Source: Parcubacteria group bacterium
GTDB taxonomy: Bacteria > Patescibacteriota > JABMPQ01
Length of the DNA: 45,210 nt
NCBI GenBank assembly: GCA_013202585.1
Contig: JABMPQ010000008.1
Span: 1 to 45,210, forward strand
Direction: 5' to 3'
Shown here: positions 33,151 to 40,458 of the stretch, one piece after another
Numbering within the stretch: position 1 is the stretch's first letter
Layout of the letters: every line of letters starts with the position of its first letter
Notes under the pieces: model-generated
Seen by the model: the letters and a program-made list of their open reading frames with translations, nothing else
Database searches by the model: none
Told to the model about the DNA's origin: nothing
Translations under genes and position numbers: made by a program

Positions 33151-33275
33151 GCCTGTGTTGTATTTTTTCGCAGCTGCGGGTATCTGAGGAGTCCCGACCT
33201 GCCTGCCGGCAGGCAGGTCTGATCGGGGGACGACGAGTTCCCGCAACAAAGAAAAAGCAACACAAAGACGCTCTG
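33151..33275. repeat. Long imperfect inverted repeat between iscS and iscU, with palindromic core
   Basis: Most of the spacer can fold into one hairpin. TGTGTTG (33154-33160) pairs with CAACACA, the T-run at 33162-33168 with AAAAA, GCGGG with CCCGC and GTCCCGA (33191-33197) with TCGGGGGAC (33223-33231). The tip is a perfect 24-base palindrome at 33196-33219 with the core CCTGCCTGCCGGCAGGCAGG. No terminator-type T-run follows. This could attenuate or process the iscS-iscU message or be a REP-like DNA element. Confidence 0.6.
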
Positions 33276-33293
33276 TAGATTAATAAAGCTATT

Positions 33294-33686
33294 ATGGCAA
33301 ACATATATTCCCAAAAAGTAATGGACCATTTCCGTGACCCGCATAACATGGGCTCGATTAAAGACCCTGATGGCGTGGGGGAGGTTGGTAACCCTTCTTG
33401 TGGCGATATAATGAAGTTATATATTAAAGTCGGCAAAAATGAAGCTGGAAAGGAAAAAATATCCGACATCAGTTTTGAAACTATGGGTTGTGCCGCCGCT
33501 ATTGCTACTTCCTCAATGATCACTGATATGGCTCTGGGTAAAACTTTGGCCGAAGCAATTGAAATAACGAACCAAAACATTGCTGAAAAACTGGACGGCC
33601 TGCCACCAACTAAAATGCATTGTTCTAACTTGGCGGCTGATGCCCTTAAAAAGGCAATCGCCGATTATAAATCTAAAAACAAATAA
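33294..33686 (+). CDS. iscU: Iron-sulfur cluster assembly scaffold (IscU/NifU N-terminal)
   Basis: This 130-residue protein is the scaffold on which Fe-S clusters are built with sulfur from the cysteine desulfurase encoded just upstream. The three ligand cysteines are Cys36 in NPSCGD, Cys66 in METMGCAAAI-like context (FETMGCAAAIATSS) and Cys110 in KMHCSN; Asp38 after the first Cys is also kept. The N-terminus MANIYSQKVMDHFRDPHNMG is typical. LPPTKMHCS differs from the LPPVKxHCS of Proteobacteria only slightly. No other isc or suf genes are nearby, so the pair may be the minimal system of the organism. Confidence 0.94.
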   Translation: MANIYSQKVMDHFRDPHNMGSIKDPDGVGEVGNPSCGDIMKLYIKVGKNEAGKEKISDISFETMGCAAAIATSSMITDMALGKTLAEAIEITNQNIAEKLDGLPPTKMHCSNLAADALKKAIADYKSKNK

Positions 33687-33697
33687 TAATATATACC

Positions 33698-34717
33698 ATG
33701 ACCACACCTAATGAAGCTAAAAAGAAACGTAATTACCTCGCTTGGATCTTTGGCTGCCTCGGAGTTTTTGTGCTAGTTGGTAGTTTGGTTGCTAATCTAG
33801 TACTCAGCATCGTACTGCTAAGCGCAGACTATAGCCAGACCACAAGTTACGCCTCAGCTTATAACGAAAACTGCCTAGAAGGAACCTGCGAAAACGCCAA
33901 TAAAATCGTCGTGATTGATGTTAGTGGAACTTTGCTTTTCGACGATGGAGCCACTAGCCTTTTCAATCCGATGGCTCCAACCGTAGAATCAATCGGCCGG
34001 CAACTAGATCAAGCAGTTGACGATCCTGATGTCCAAGCTGTTATTCTTAATGTGAATAGCCCGGGCGGTAGCGTGACAGCTAGTGATTATTTGTATAATA
34101 AAGTGGTCAAGGCGCGGGAGTCTGGCTTAGTAGTTACCACTTATATCAAAGATATTGGTGCTTCTGGCGCTTATTATATGGCGGCTCCTTCCGATGCCAT
34201 TATGGCTAACCCAACTGCTTTAACTGGCTCTATTGGAGTAATAATCTCTACCTTAAATTACGAGGGTCTCTACGAGAAACTAGGTCTAAAAAGCGTGGTC
34301 TATAAATCTGGTGCCAGTAAAGATTTATTATCTTCAACCCGCGAACAGACGGAAGACGAGAAAAAAATCTTGCAGGGAATAGTAGATGAGACCCAGGAGC
34401 GCTTCTTGGGAATTGTTAAGGAAAATCGACCAGTAACTGACGGAAATGTAGCCACAATATCCGACGGACGTATTTTTACCGCTCAACAGGCTAAAGAAGT
34501 TAACTTAATTGATAGTACCGGCTATTTCCAGGATGCTTTAACTAAAACGGCAGAGACAGCTAATCTATCGGAATACTCAGTGGTTCAATACGAACAACCT
34601 TTCACTTTTGGTCAACTTTTTGGTGGTCTGGGAGCGCTGGTAAAAAATGATGTAGTAGGGGAATTGAAGAAAGAAATTTACTCTAATCGATCAGAGGTCC
34701 TTTATTTGTGGCAGTAG
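33698..34717 (+). CDS. sppA: Signal peptide peptidase SppA (S49 family)
   Basis: This 339-residue membrane protease degrades leftover signal peptides. It has a basic N-terminus and a membrane anchor at about 16-42 (WIFGCLGVFVLVGSLVANLV). The S49 domain shows VVIDVSGTLL, VILNVNSPGGSVTASD, KDIGASGAYYMA with the nucleophile Ser156, and YKSGASKDLLSSTRE with the general base Lys208. The 52-residue spacing is that of the short, single-domain SppA of Bacillus type. The gene follows iscU after 11 bases and has no SD. Downstream lies an accessory region; no terminator is evident between 34718 and 34768. Confidence 0.94.
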   Translation: MTTPNEAKKKRNYLAWIFGCLGVFVLVGSLVANLVLSIVLLSADYSQTTSYASAYNENCLEGTCENANKIVVIDVSGTLLFDDGATSLFNPMAPTVESIGRQLDQAVDDPDVQAVILNVNSPGGSVTASDYLYNKVVKARESGLVVTTYIKDIGASGAYYMAAPSDAIMANPTALTGSIGVIISTLNYEGLYEKLGLKSVVYKSGASKDLLSSTREQTEDEKKILQGIVDETQERFLGIVKENRPVTDGNVATISDGRIFTAQQAKEVNLIDSTGYFQDALTKTAETANLSEYSVVQYEQPFTFGQLFGGLGALVKNDVVGELKKEIYSNRSEVLYLWQ

Positions 34718-34768
34718 ATTTTTTAATAACTAGAGGCAGCTCATTGACAAAGGGGCAAGGAGGGACAA

Positions 34769-35080
34769 ATGATATTGGCAACACTCTGTTACCTCGTCAA
34801 AGGGCAGCCTATCACCGAAATCCTGCTAGGATTAAAAGTGAAGGAAGCTCTCGGGCAAGGTAAATACAATGGCCTGGGTGGGAAAAAGGAAGCGGGTGAG
34901 ACGATAGAGGTAACGGCCATCCGAGAAGTGTATGATGAGACAGGGAAATCGGTAAGAGTTAGAGAGCAAGACCTAGAAAAAGTCGCTGTCTTATATAGTC
35001 ATTTTCCAGCCAGAAGTGAATGGGATGCTGCCACGTGTTATAGCTGGAGAGAAGGTGAGAGTCGCCATGACCTTCGCTGA
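34769..35080 (+). CDS. Nudix hydrolase, short or frameshifted
   Basis: This 103-residue protein has a strong SD (AAGGAGGG at 34757-34764). The Nudix box GGKKEAGETIEVTAIREVYD continues with ETGKS and fits GX5EX7REUXEEXG with Asp for one Glu. LCYLVKGQPITEILLGLKVK and GKYNGLGGK resemble the MTH1/MutT group, which removes oxidised or damaged nucleoside triphosphates. It ends soon after YSHFPARSEWDA, about 40 residues earlier than most relatives. The neighbouring frame stays open from about 35040 to the stop at 35124-35126 (with VRVAMTFADDNETVD), so a frameshift near 35040 could have cut the protein short. Catalytic function is therefore uncertain. Confidence 0.7.
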   Translation: MILATLCYLVKGQPITEILLGLKVKEALGQGKYNGLGGKKEAGETIEVTAIREVYDETGKSVRVREQDLEKVAVLYSHFPARSEWDAATCYSWREGESRHDLR

Positions 35081-35165
35081 TGACAACGAGACCGTTGATC
35101 AGATATCAGTGGAAACGTTGGTTTAGATGGACCTAAAAAAAACATGGCGAATAAGGAGTGGGAAG

Positions 35166-35390
35166 ATGGCCCAAAAAATGGCTTGTTGCGAGGAATCTCA
35201 ACGAGAAGATAGAGAACCCGTCGTTACTGATGTTCTTGAACATCCGTCATCGGGGGGAAGTGTCAAAGTGTCATTCACTTTACGATGCGCTCATTGCAAC
35301 CAAGTTGTTGCGAAAGTCCAAAACGTGTCTGGACGGGAACTTCGGAGACGACAAGCTTCGGCTACAACAACACCAACCCCTACCACGTGA
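35166..35390 (+). CDS. Small Cys-rich hypothetical protein
   Basis: The ATG at 35166 is chosen because AAGGAG (35153-35158) lies at the right distance; an in-frame ATG at 35127 has no SD, and a GTG at 35158 opens a different frame. The 74-residue product starts MAQKMACCEESQRE, has a beta-like centre (GGSVKVSFTLRCAHCNQVVA) and ends in a Thr/Pro tail. The CC pair and the CAHC pair could bind one metal ion. I do not recognise the family. A rho-independent terminator follows ten bases after the stop. Like the gene at 15747 it is small and has a strong SD. Confidence 0.6.
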   Translation: MAQKMACCEESQREDREPVVTDVLEHPSSGGSVKVSFTLRCAHCNQVVAKVQNVSGRELRRRQASATTTPTPTT

Positions 35391-35399
35391 AAACGCACC

Positions 35400-35427
35400 G
35401 AGCAACCTCATTAGTTGCTCTTTTTTT
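35400..35427 (+). terminator. Rho-independent terminator of the Nudix/small-protein unit
   Basis: GAGCAAC (35400-35406) pairs with GTTGCTC (35414-35420) around a seven-base loop and is followed directly by seven T residues. Confidence 0.9.
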
Positions 35428-35429
35428 AT

Positions 35430-35508
35430 AAAGGGCTTCGCCCTTTGTTTACTTGTTCGCTCGCCCCGCAAGCTTGCGGGGGCAACTCCCTGCCTGCCGG
35501 CAGGCAGG
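35430..35508. repeat. Cluster of three hairpins/palindromes after the terminator
   Basis: Three perfect inverted repeats follow each other: AAAGGG/CCCTTT (35430-35446), CCCCGCAAGCTTGCGGGG (35464-35481) and CCTGCCTGCCGGCAGGCAGG (35489-35508). The last is identical to the core of the repeat at 33196-33219. They look like REP-type palindromes that have gathered at a transcript end. Confidence 0.8.
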
Positions 35509-35705
35509 ACTGCGTAAATAAACTCCGACTTTAAAAGGGGACTACAAACATATTTTCCAGAAAGTTCACAAAATATTTCTCGCGAAAAACTAATTGCTCT
35601 TCGAGATATAACACATAACAGAGATACAAGCACCGCAGGGGACAACACCGCAAGCCCTAGCCCAAAGGAATATCTTACGTCGCACAATGTATGTTATCAG
35701 ACGTA
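35509..35705. other. Stretch without an assigned gene
   Basis: No gene is supported here. A frame on the plus strand is open from about 35519 to 35741 but has no start codon or SD. A hairpin with TACGTC (35676-35681) and GACGTA (35700-35705) lies directly after the stop of the LAGLIDADG gene on the minus strand and may mark its 3' end. The stretch could hold the remnant of an older gene. Confidence 0.4.
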
Positions 35706-36203
35706 TCATTCAGGATGGTGTTTAAAACCACGCTCCATATAACTTTTATACTTTCTCATTTGACTTCTAATATCTATTAAATGCTTAATTTCTTCTTTAG
35801 TATATGATCTCTTATACTTCTTGTGTTTATATACAATACCAACAGCCTCGACCCACAACTCAAAATCATATTTCTTTTTCGCTCTTAGCGGATACTGCTT
35901 GAAAAAAGGCATTACCTTATTGTAAACGTCATCTATATTTTGAATCCCATACCGCGCCTGCGAAATTATTTTCTTCTTTAGAATATAAATTTTCCCACAC
36001 TTAAGCGTATTTTTTATCCCATAAAGAATATTAATATCATCTTTTCTGACATTAATCGCAAAATACGGCAACCATCTATAATATGTCGGTTTACCTTCTC
36101 TTTCATACCTAGTCTCCTTGCGATAAGTTAAATAAAAACAGCCTTCGCCATCAACAAAGCCTGCGATATAATCACCGGGTAATTTGTCCCCTCCTTTTAC
36201 CAT
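35706..36203 (-). CDS. LAGLIDADG homing endonuclease-like protein
   Basis: The ATG at 36203 is preferred over a GTG at 36209 because AGGAGG lies nine bases upstream. The 165-residue product has one LAGLIDADG motif, DYIAGFVDGEGCFYL, at about 11-25; a second, degenerate helix may be KEEIKHLIDIRSQM near the C-terminus. Enzymes with one motif usually act as homodimers that cut a long, specific DNA site. The YFAINVRKDD stretch and the basic KKKYDFELWVEAV region are typical of the family in introns and free-standing genes. No group I or group II intron was recognised around it, so it looks free-standing in an accessory region. It has its own TATAAT box and a strong SD. The target site is unknown. 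Confidence 0.85.
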   Translation of the reverse strand: MVKGGDKLPGDYIAGFVDGEGCFYLTYRKETRYEREGKPTYYRWLPYFAINVRKDDINILYGIKNTLKCGKIYILKKKIISQARYGIQNIDDVYNKVMPFFKQYPLRAKKKYDFELWVEAVGIVYKHKKYKRSYTKEEIKHLIDIRSQMRKYKSYMERGFKHHPE

Positions 36204-36237
36204 TAACACTCCCCTCCTCTACTATGAAATTTGACTA

Positions 36238-36243
36238 ATTATA
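36238..36243 (-). promoter_or_regulatory. -10 element (TATAAT) of the LAGLIDADG gene
   Basis: On the minus strand TATAAT (36243-36238) lies about 35 bases before the ATG at 36203. The expected start is near 36231. No good -35 is seen at 17 bases; the preceding gene ends at 36270, so this is the only plausible promoter in the spacer. Confidence 0.45.
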
Positions 36244-36269
36244 CATATTGATGTGTAATATTATTTCCC

Positions 36270-36713
36270 CTACTTCCCCTGCGACCAATTAATAACATCT
36301 GGTATAGCTGACAGCGGCATAAATATTCTAAACACCTCGCCATCAGTCATGGTAAACTTAACACTTTTACTTTTCTCGGCGCCAAGTCGGCCACCATCAC
36401 GATCAGTTTCTTCAACTTGTGGTTTATTGTCTGGTCCCAATACTATCGGATCTTCTTTACCACCTTGCGGCTTAGCATAAAATCGACCCTTGTCAGTTAT
36501 GGCAAATACTACTGATTTACCACCAACTGTTACTTGTCCGCCAGTTAAGAGTCCAGCAATCCCAGCCGCTATAGTCTCGCCACCCGAGACATCGGGGTCA
36601 AAAAAACCACCACTGCCCTTTATAACTTTCTCACCCTCCTCTAAGCCAAAAAAATTACTCCAATAGTCACCGCCGCCGCCTAGTCCACCAAAGAGATTAC
36701 TTAGAAATCCCAT
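36270..36713 (-). CDS. Hypothetical protein, possibly PH/GRAM-like
   Basis: This 147-residue protein starts with a Gly- and Phe-rich segment (MGFLSNLFGGLGGGGDYWSN), followed by FFGLEEGEKVIKGSGGFFDP and GLLTGGQVTVGGKSVVFAITD. The pattern of a short LxxGE segment, several beta strands and a final helix (PLSAIPDVINWSQGK) recalls bacterial PH-like or GRAM-like domains, but this is only fold-level impression. No signal peptide or membrane helix is present. It is encoded 14 bases after the gene at 36728 and belongs to a three-gene run headed by an M23 peptidase gene. The glycine-rich start may bind membranes or partners. Confidence 0.65.
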   Translation of the reverse strand: MGFLSNLFGGLGGGGDYWSNFFGLEEGEKVIKGSGGFFDPDVSGGETIAAGIAGLLTGGQVTVGGKSVVFAITDKGRFYAKPQGGKEDPIVLGPDNKPQVEETDRDGGRLGAEKSKSVKFTMTDGEVFRIFMPLSAIPDVINWSQGK

Positions 36714-36727
36714 TTGTTTACGATTAA

Positions 36728-37675
36728 TTATTGATTAGCCAATTTCCCAGGTAATTCTGAAATAGCAGCTTCAACACTATTTGTAACTCCACCCTGAGCC
36801 GCCATCTTTGCTTCGAAAGCTTTCATCGGATCATCTGGTTTTTCTCCTTTATCCCAAGCTTTAAAATTTTGTATTGCTTCTTCTATGCCCACGACATCAA
36901 TGTCATTTTTTTGTAACAAACTCATAACATCATCTAATCTACCTAAGTCTTCAGTATCTTCATAGTCTCGAAACGCCCGATTTACCTCCATATAGTCATC
37001 GACTAAACCGCTTTGTTGTTCTAATTGGGGAAAAGATTTTTTTAACAGTAACAGAGCTGCCTCCCGCCTAGGAATGCCATCTTCTTTATATTCTTTAGCC
37101 GTAGCAGTCTCTTTTTTAACTTTTATGACTGCGTCGGTTAATCCTAACTCGCTATTCCCTGCTACTTCTGCTCTTACTAGGGCAAATAATTCTAAGGGTG
37201 GTCGGTTCCCCTCTTTCATAACGATATTTGCCATACCTGTCCGCAAGTCAGATGGTAAGTGTTCATCTGTAACTAGTTGTTTAATTTTATCTGTTCTTTC
37301 ATAAACACTCTCTGGATCTGTTAACATCGCATCAATAGCTTTTATAAATCCCTCTTTGTCTCCTGATTGTAAATTCTCACTTAATGGTCCTGGCAAATTC
37401 CCCAGTTTATCATAGGAAGCAAAAAGATGGCTGCCATGATCGTGACATTCTTTATAATAATGTAAAACTTTCTGCGCTTGCTCAGCCGTCTCAACGGTGG
37501 TCGGCTCTACTTCATATTTAGCCGCAATTCTCTCGGCACTTGTTGGCACAACTACCTCTGGCTCTTCAGGGGCGGCCGCATCTTGAGATTGAGGTTCAGC
37601 TTCTTGACCTTCTTCTTGCTCAGCTTCTTTCTCAATTATTGGGTCGTCTATTATGGGTTGGTCGCCTGTAGCCAT
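36728..37675 (-). CDS. Hypothetical acidic helical protein
   Basis: This 315-residue protein has a very acidic, disordered N-terminus (about 1-48: Glu, Gln, Pro and Ala, e.g. EKEAEQEEGQEAEPQSQ). A helical domain of about 260 residues follows, with TSAERIAAKYEVEPTTVE, VLHYYKECHDHGSHLFASYD and RDYEDTEDLGRLDDVM. No signal peptide, membrane helix or known catalytic motif was found, so it is likely cytoplasmic. I do not recognise the family. It lies between the M23 gene and the PH-like gene on one probable transcript driven by the tandem promoters at 38967-39008. Confidence 0.7.
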   Translation of the reverse strand: MATGDQPIIDDPIIEKEAEQEEGQEAEPQSQDAAAPEEPEVVVPTSAERIAAKYEVEPTTVETAEQAQKVLHYYKECHDHGSHLFASYDKLGNLPGPLSENLQSGDKEGFIKAIDAMLTDPESVYERTDKIKQLVTDEHLPSDLRTGMANIVMKEGNRPPLELFALVRAEVAGNSELGLTDAVIKVKKETATAKEYKEDGIPRREAALLLLKKSFPQLEQQSGLVDDYMEVNRAFRDYEDTEDLGRLDDVMSLLQKNDIDVVGIEEAIQNFKAWDKGEKPDDPMKAFEAKMAAQGGVTNSVEAAISELPGKLANQ

Positions 37676-37693
37676 AATTTTATTATAATTATT

Positions 37694-38956
37694 TTATAAC
37701 CCCGGCAAATATCGTAATGGATCCACCGGCACACCATTAACACGCACTTCTAGATGAAGATGCGCACCGGTAGTCATCAGGCCAGCTCCCTTAGTACCTG
37801 GTGTACCCCCGGACAATCCAATCACCTGTCCCTCCGTCACATATTGCCCAGCGGAGACAAAACTAGCGCTAGTATGTCCATAGACCGTCGAAAGATCATT
37901 GGCATGCATCAACAAGATATAGCTATAACCATATCCCGCGTCCCGGTAACGCACCACGTAACCATCAGCTGGAGCATACATCGGCGTCCCCTGTGGTGTC
38001 GGAAGATCAATCGCGTAATGATTCACACCAAAATAAGAAGCATAACTCGGGTCCATAAAATAAGCGGAAATGCCTTTGTAAGGATTCACCGGCCAGGACA
38101 ATGTCCCGTCTCCTTTTATCTTATCCCACTGATTATCAGATTCCTCATGCCTATTAGCCAGCTGTTTCCGAATCTCCCGCTCCAAATCTCTAATCTCAAC
38201 ATTAATATTTTCCTGTTCCTTACGCGCCTTCTCTAGTAGAGCCTGATATTTATCTTCCTGCGCTTGGGTCTCACCTAATATTTGCTGCTTGTTTTCTTTT
38301 TCTTCATCGAGATTACTTTTACTGATATCTAATTTATCAGACAACCCCTGCAAAGAATCCCGCTTAGCCTCCAGCACCTGCTTTTGCCAGGCTAGATCTT
38401 GTTTTAATTGTTTTACTACCTCTAGCACTTCCTGTCCTTTATTCTCCAACGTCTCTGTATTCTGCATCTCATTCAAGTAGTCGGAGAAAGATCTATTAGA
38501 AAACATCATCTCCACCGTTGTCTTCTGGTCCTGCTGATACATAATACGGATAAACTCAGCCAGCACCTCTTTTTGCTTATTAATCTCTGCTTCTTTTTGT
38601 TTAATCTCTGCTTGCTTAACAGTGATTTCTTTCTTGGTGGTATCGATCTTCAATTCCGTTTCCTGGATTTTGGTTTCGGTCTTCTCAATTTCACCGTCTA
38701 AAATAGAAATTTGGTTGTTTAGGCTCTGTTCTTCCTGCTGTTTCTTGGTAATTTCCTCTTCAATGGTAGAAACTTGCTTTTCTAGCTCGTTGATCTCCTT
38801 CTGACGTTCGCTGACATCTTGATTGAGATCTTCAACATCGTCCTCGGCTAAAAGTATTTTCCCACTATAAAATGGGCAAAGCACCAAAAAAGCGCTTAGT
38901 GTCAAGATAAGCGAGAAACTGAATTTGTGATTTGTTTTATAAATATTCATTCTCAT
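37694..38956 (-). CDS. M23 peptidase with coiled coil, EnvC/PcsB-like
   Basis: This 420-residue protein has a signal peptide or anchor at about 13-37 (FSFSLILTLSAFLVLCPFY), a long coiled coil at about 40-275 rich in Glu, Lys and Gln (INELEKQVSTIEEEITKKQQ), and a C-terminal LytM/M23 domain. Zinc ligands are His and Asp in NHYAIDLP and the HxH pair in GAHLHLEV, with YGHTSASF between them, so the site seems complete and the domain active, unlike EnvC itself. Such proteins cut peptidoglycan cross-links during cell division, often under control of FtsEX. FtsEX is not in the window. A second ATG at 38950 is equally possible as start, because the nearer promoter would begin transcription at about 38960. 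Confidence 0.92.
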   Translation of the reverse strand: MRMNIYKTNHKFSFSLILTLSAFLVLCPFYSGKILLAEDDVEDLNQDVSERQKEINELEKQVSTIEEEITKKQQEEQSLNNQISILDGEIEKTETKIQETELKIDTTKKEITVKQAEIKQKEAEINKQKEVLAEFIRIMYQQDQKTTVEMMFSNRSFSDYLNEMQNTETLENKGQEVLEVVKQLKQDLAWQKQVLEAKRDSLQGLSDKLDISKSNLDEEKENKQQILGETQAQEDKYQALLEKARKEQENINVEIRDLEREIRKQLANRHEESDNQWDKIKGDGTLSWPVNPYKGISAYFMDPSYASYFGVNHYAIDLPTPQGTPMYAPADGYVVRYRDAGYGYSYILLMHANDLSTVYGHTSASFVSAGQYVTEGQVIGLSGGTPGTKGAGLMTTGAHLHLEVRVNGVPVDPLRYLPGL

Positions 38957-38966
38957 ATCACTTAAC

Positions 38967-39008
38967 AGTATATCACATTATTATACAAATGTCAAAATTA
39001 AATGTCAA
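38967..39008 (-). promoter_or_regulatory. Two overlapping consensus promoters before the M23 gene
   Basis: On the minus strand P1 is TTGACA (39008-39003), 17 bases, TATAAT (38985-38980). P2 is TTGACA (38995-38990), 17 bases, TATACT (38972-38967), with TG one base ahead of its -10. They are offset by 13 bases, and the -35 of P1 lies over the last codons of gltX. TTGACATTT is directly repeated. Confidence 0.85.
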
Positions 39009-40455
39009 GCTTTTTTATCGCCATCTCGATTCTAGTCAGCACTTTCTCCTTCCCCAACACGCCGGCAATTTCAAACGGACTAGGACTATTCTGCCGACCA
39101 CATAACGCTATGCGTAACGGCCAGAGCATCTCACCCGTATTAATCCCCTCTTGTTCAATATATTCCTTGGTAATTTTTTCAATGTTTTCAATAGTGAAAT
39201 CTTTGTCTGTAAGATTTTCGTAAAATGCCAAACTTTTTTCTAAATTTGGCTTCACATCTGAACGTTCCATTTTTTTCCAGACTAGAAGATCAGCATCATA
39301 TTCTAACTCATCAGTGAAGAAATATTCAACTGCTTCGGCAATTTCCGAAAACTTCCGGATACGTTCCTGTTCTAGAGCAACGGCTTGCCCAATGTAATCA
39401 GACTCATACTCCCCTACTTTGATCCCGGCTTTTTCCAAAAACGGCAAACATTTCTCCGCAAATTTATCCAGTGACATCTCACGAATATATTGACCGTTGA
39501 TTGAATCTAATTTTTCGATATCAAATATTGCCCCCGCTCGATTAACGTTGGCCAAATCGAATTCCTTCACTAACTCCGGCAGAGAAAACTTTTCTCGCTC
39601 GCTCTTAGGATTCCAGCCGAGAAAGACCATAAAGTTAACCAGCGCCTCTGGTAAATAACCTTGTTCTTTATAATCTAAAAAAGCGGTCGCTCCGTGCCGC
39701 TTACTAAGTTTCTTTTTATCGGAACCAAGGATCATTGGCAAATGAGCATACTCCGGTACATCCCAATTAAAGGCTTGATAAAGTAAAATGTGCTTCGGTG
39801 TCGAAGGTAGCCACTCCTCTGCCCGGATAACGTGCGAAATCTTCATTAGGTGATCGTCAACAATCACCGCCAAATGATACGTTGGAAAGCCATCAGACTT
39901 AAGAATAACCTGGTCATCGAGGGTATCATTTTTGATTGAAATTTTGCCATGGACGATATCTTTGAAAGCGGTAATACCTTCGGGAATCTGGAAGCGAATG
40001 ACGTGCGGCTCGCCAGCTGCTAGCTTCTCCTTGATTTCGGCCTCGGACAACTGTAGACAGCGGCGATCATACTTAGGCGCTTGCTTATTTTTCTGTTGCT
40101 CTTGGCGCATCTCATCTAACCGCTCGGGGGTACAAAAGCAATGATAAGCCTGATGACTACCAATCAACTTATAAGCATACTTTTTATACAAATCCTGTCG
40201 CTCCGATTGCACGTAAGGTTCATACTCCCCTCCTTTATCCAGTCCCTCGTCATAATCCATGTTTAGAAACTCTAAGCTCTCTTTAATCTTTTCAACACTA
40301 CCTTCCACTAAACGTGTACGGTCAGTATCCTCAATGCGCACAATAAATTCACCCTGATTGTGCCGGGCAAAAAGCCAAGCAAACAGAGCACTACGAATAT
40401 TGCCAATGTGGGGACTGCCAGTCGGTGAAGGCGCAAAACGAGTACGAACAGACAT
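38998..40455 (-). CDS. gltX: Glutamyl-tRNA synthetase
   Basis: This 485-residue class I synthetase charges tRNA-Glu (and perhaps tRNA-Gln if no GlnRS exists). The HIGH motif is SPHIGNIRSALFAWLFARH at about 14-32, with RFAPSPTG ahead of it. EFIVRIEDTDRTR binds glutamate. The KMSKS motif is KLSKRHG at about 250. The C-terminal anticodon-binding region ends with VLTRIEMAIKKLD. The length is normal for the bacterial enzyme. It starts three bases after the phosphoribosyltransferase gene. The stop overlaps the promoter of the M23 gene, and no terminator is seen. Confidence 0.96.
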   Translation of the reverse strand: MSVRTRFAPSPTGSPHIGNIRSALFAWLFARHNQGEFIVRIEDTDRTRLVEGSVEKIKESLEFLNMDYDEGLDKGGEYEPYVQSERQDLYKKYAYKLIGSHQAYHCFCTPERLDEMRQEQQKNKQAPKYDRRCLQLSEAEIKEKLAAGEPHVIRFQIPEGITAFKDIVHGKISIKNDTLDDQVILKSDGFPTYHLAVIVDDHLMKISHVIRAEEWLPSTPKHILLYQAFNWDVPEYAHLPMILGSDKKKLSKRHGATAFLDYKEQGYLPEALVNFMVFLGWNPKSEREKFSLPELVKEFDLANVNRAGAIFDIEKLDSINGQYIREMSLDKFAEKCLPFLEKAGIKVGEYESDYIGQAVALEQERIRKFSEIAEAVEYFFTDELEYDADLLVWKKMERSDVKPNLEKSLAFYENLTDKDFTIENIEKITKEYIEQEGINTGEMLWPLRIALCGRQNSPSPFEIAGVLGKEKVLTRIEMAIKKLDI

Positions 40456-40458
40456 CTG

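Noticed and set aside
33120-33580. Minus-strand frames over the iscS-iscU spacer and iscU
   Set aside because: They translate the palindromes and the antisense of iscU.
34744-34749. TTGACA before the Nudix gene as a -35 box
   Set aside because: It lies only 20 bases before the ATG, so there is no room for a -10 and a leader with the SD.
35280-35687. 135-codon frame on the minus strand after the LAGLIDADG gene
   Set aside because: It runs through the palindrome cluster and terminator and over the SD-led small gene on the other strand.
35519-35741. Open frame on the plus strand (contains DITHNRDTSTAGDNTASP)
   Set aside because: It has no start codon or SD and overlaps the end of the LAGLIDADG gene; it could be a remnant but cannot be supported.
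36231-36259. TTGACT-17-TGTAAT on the plus strand as a promoter
   Set aside because: It would drive transcription antisense to three genes; the minus-strand TATAAT overlapping it fits the nearby gene better.
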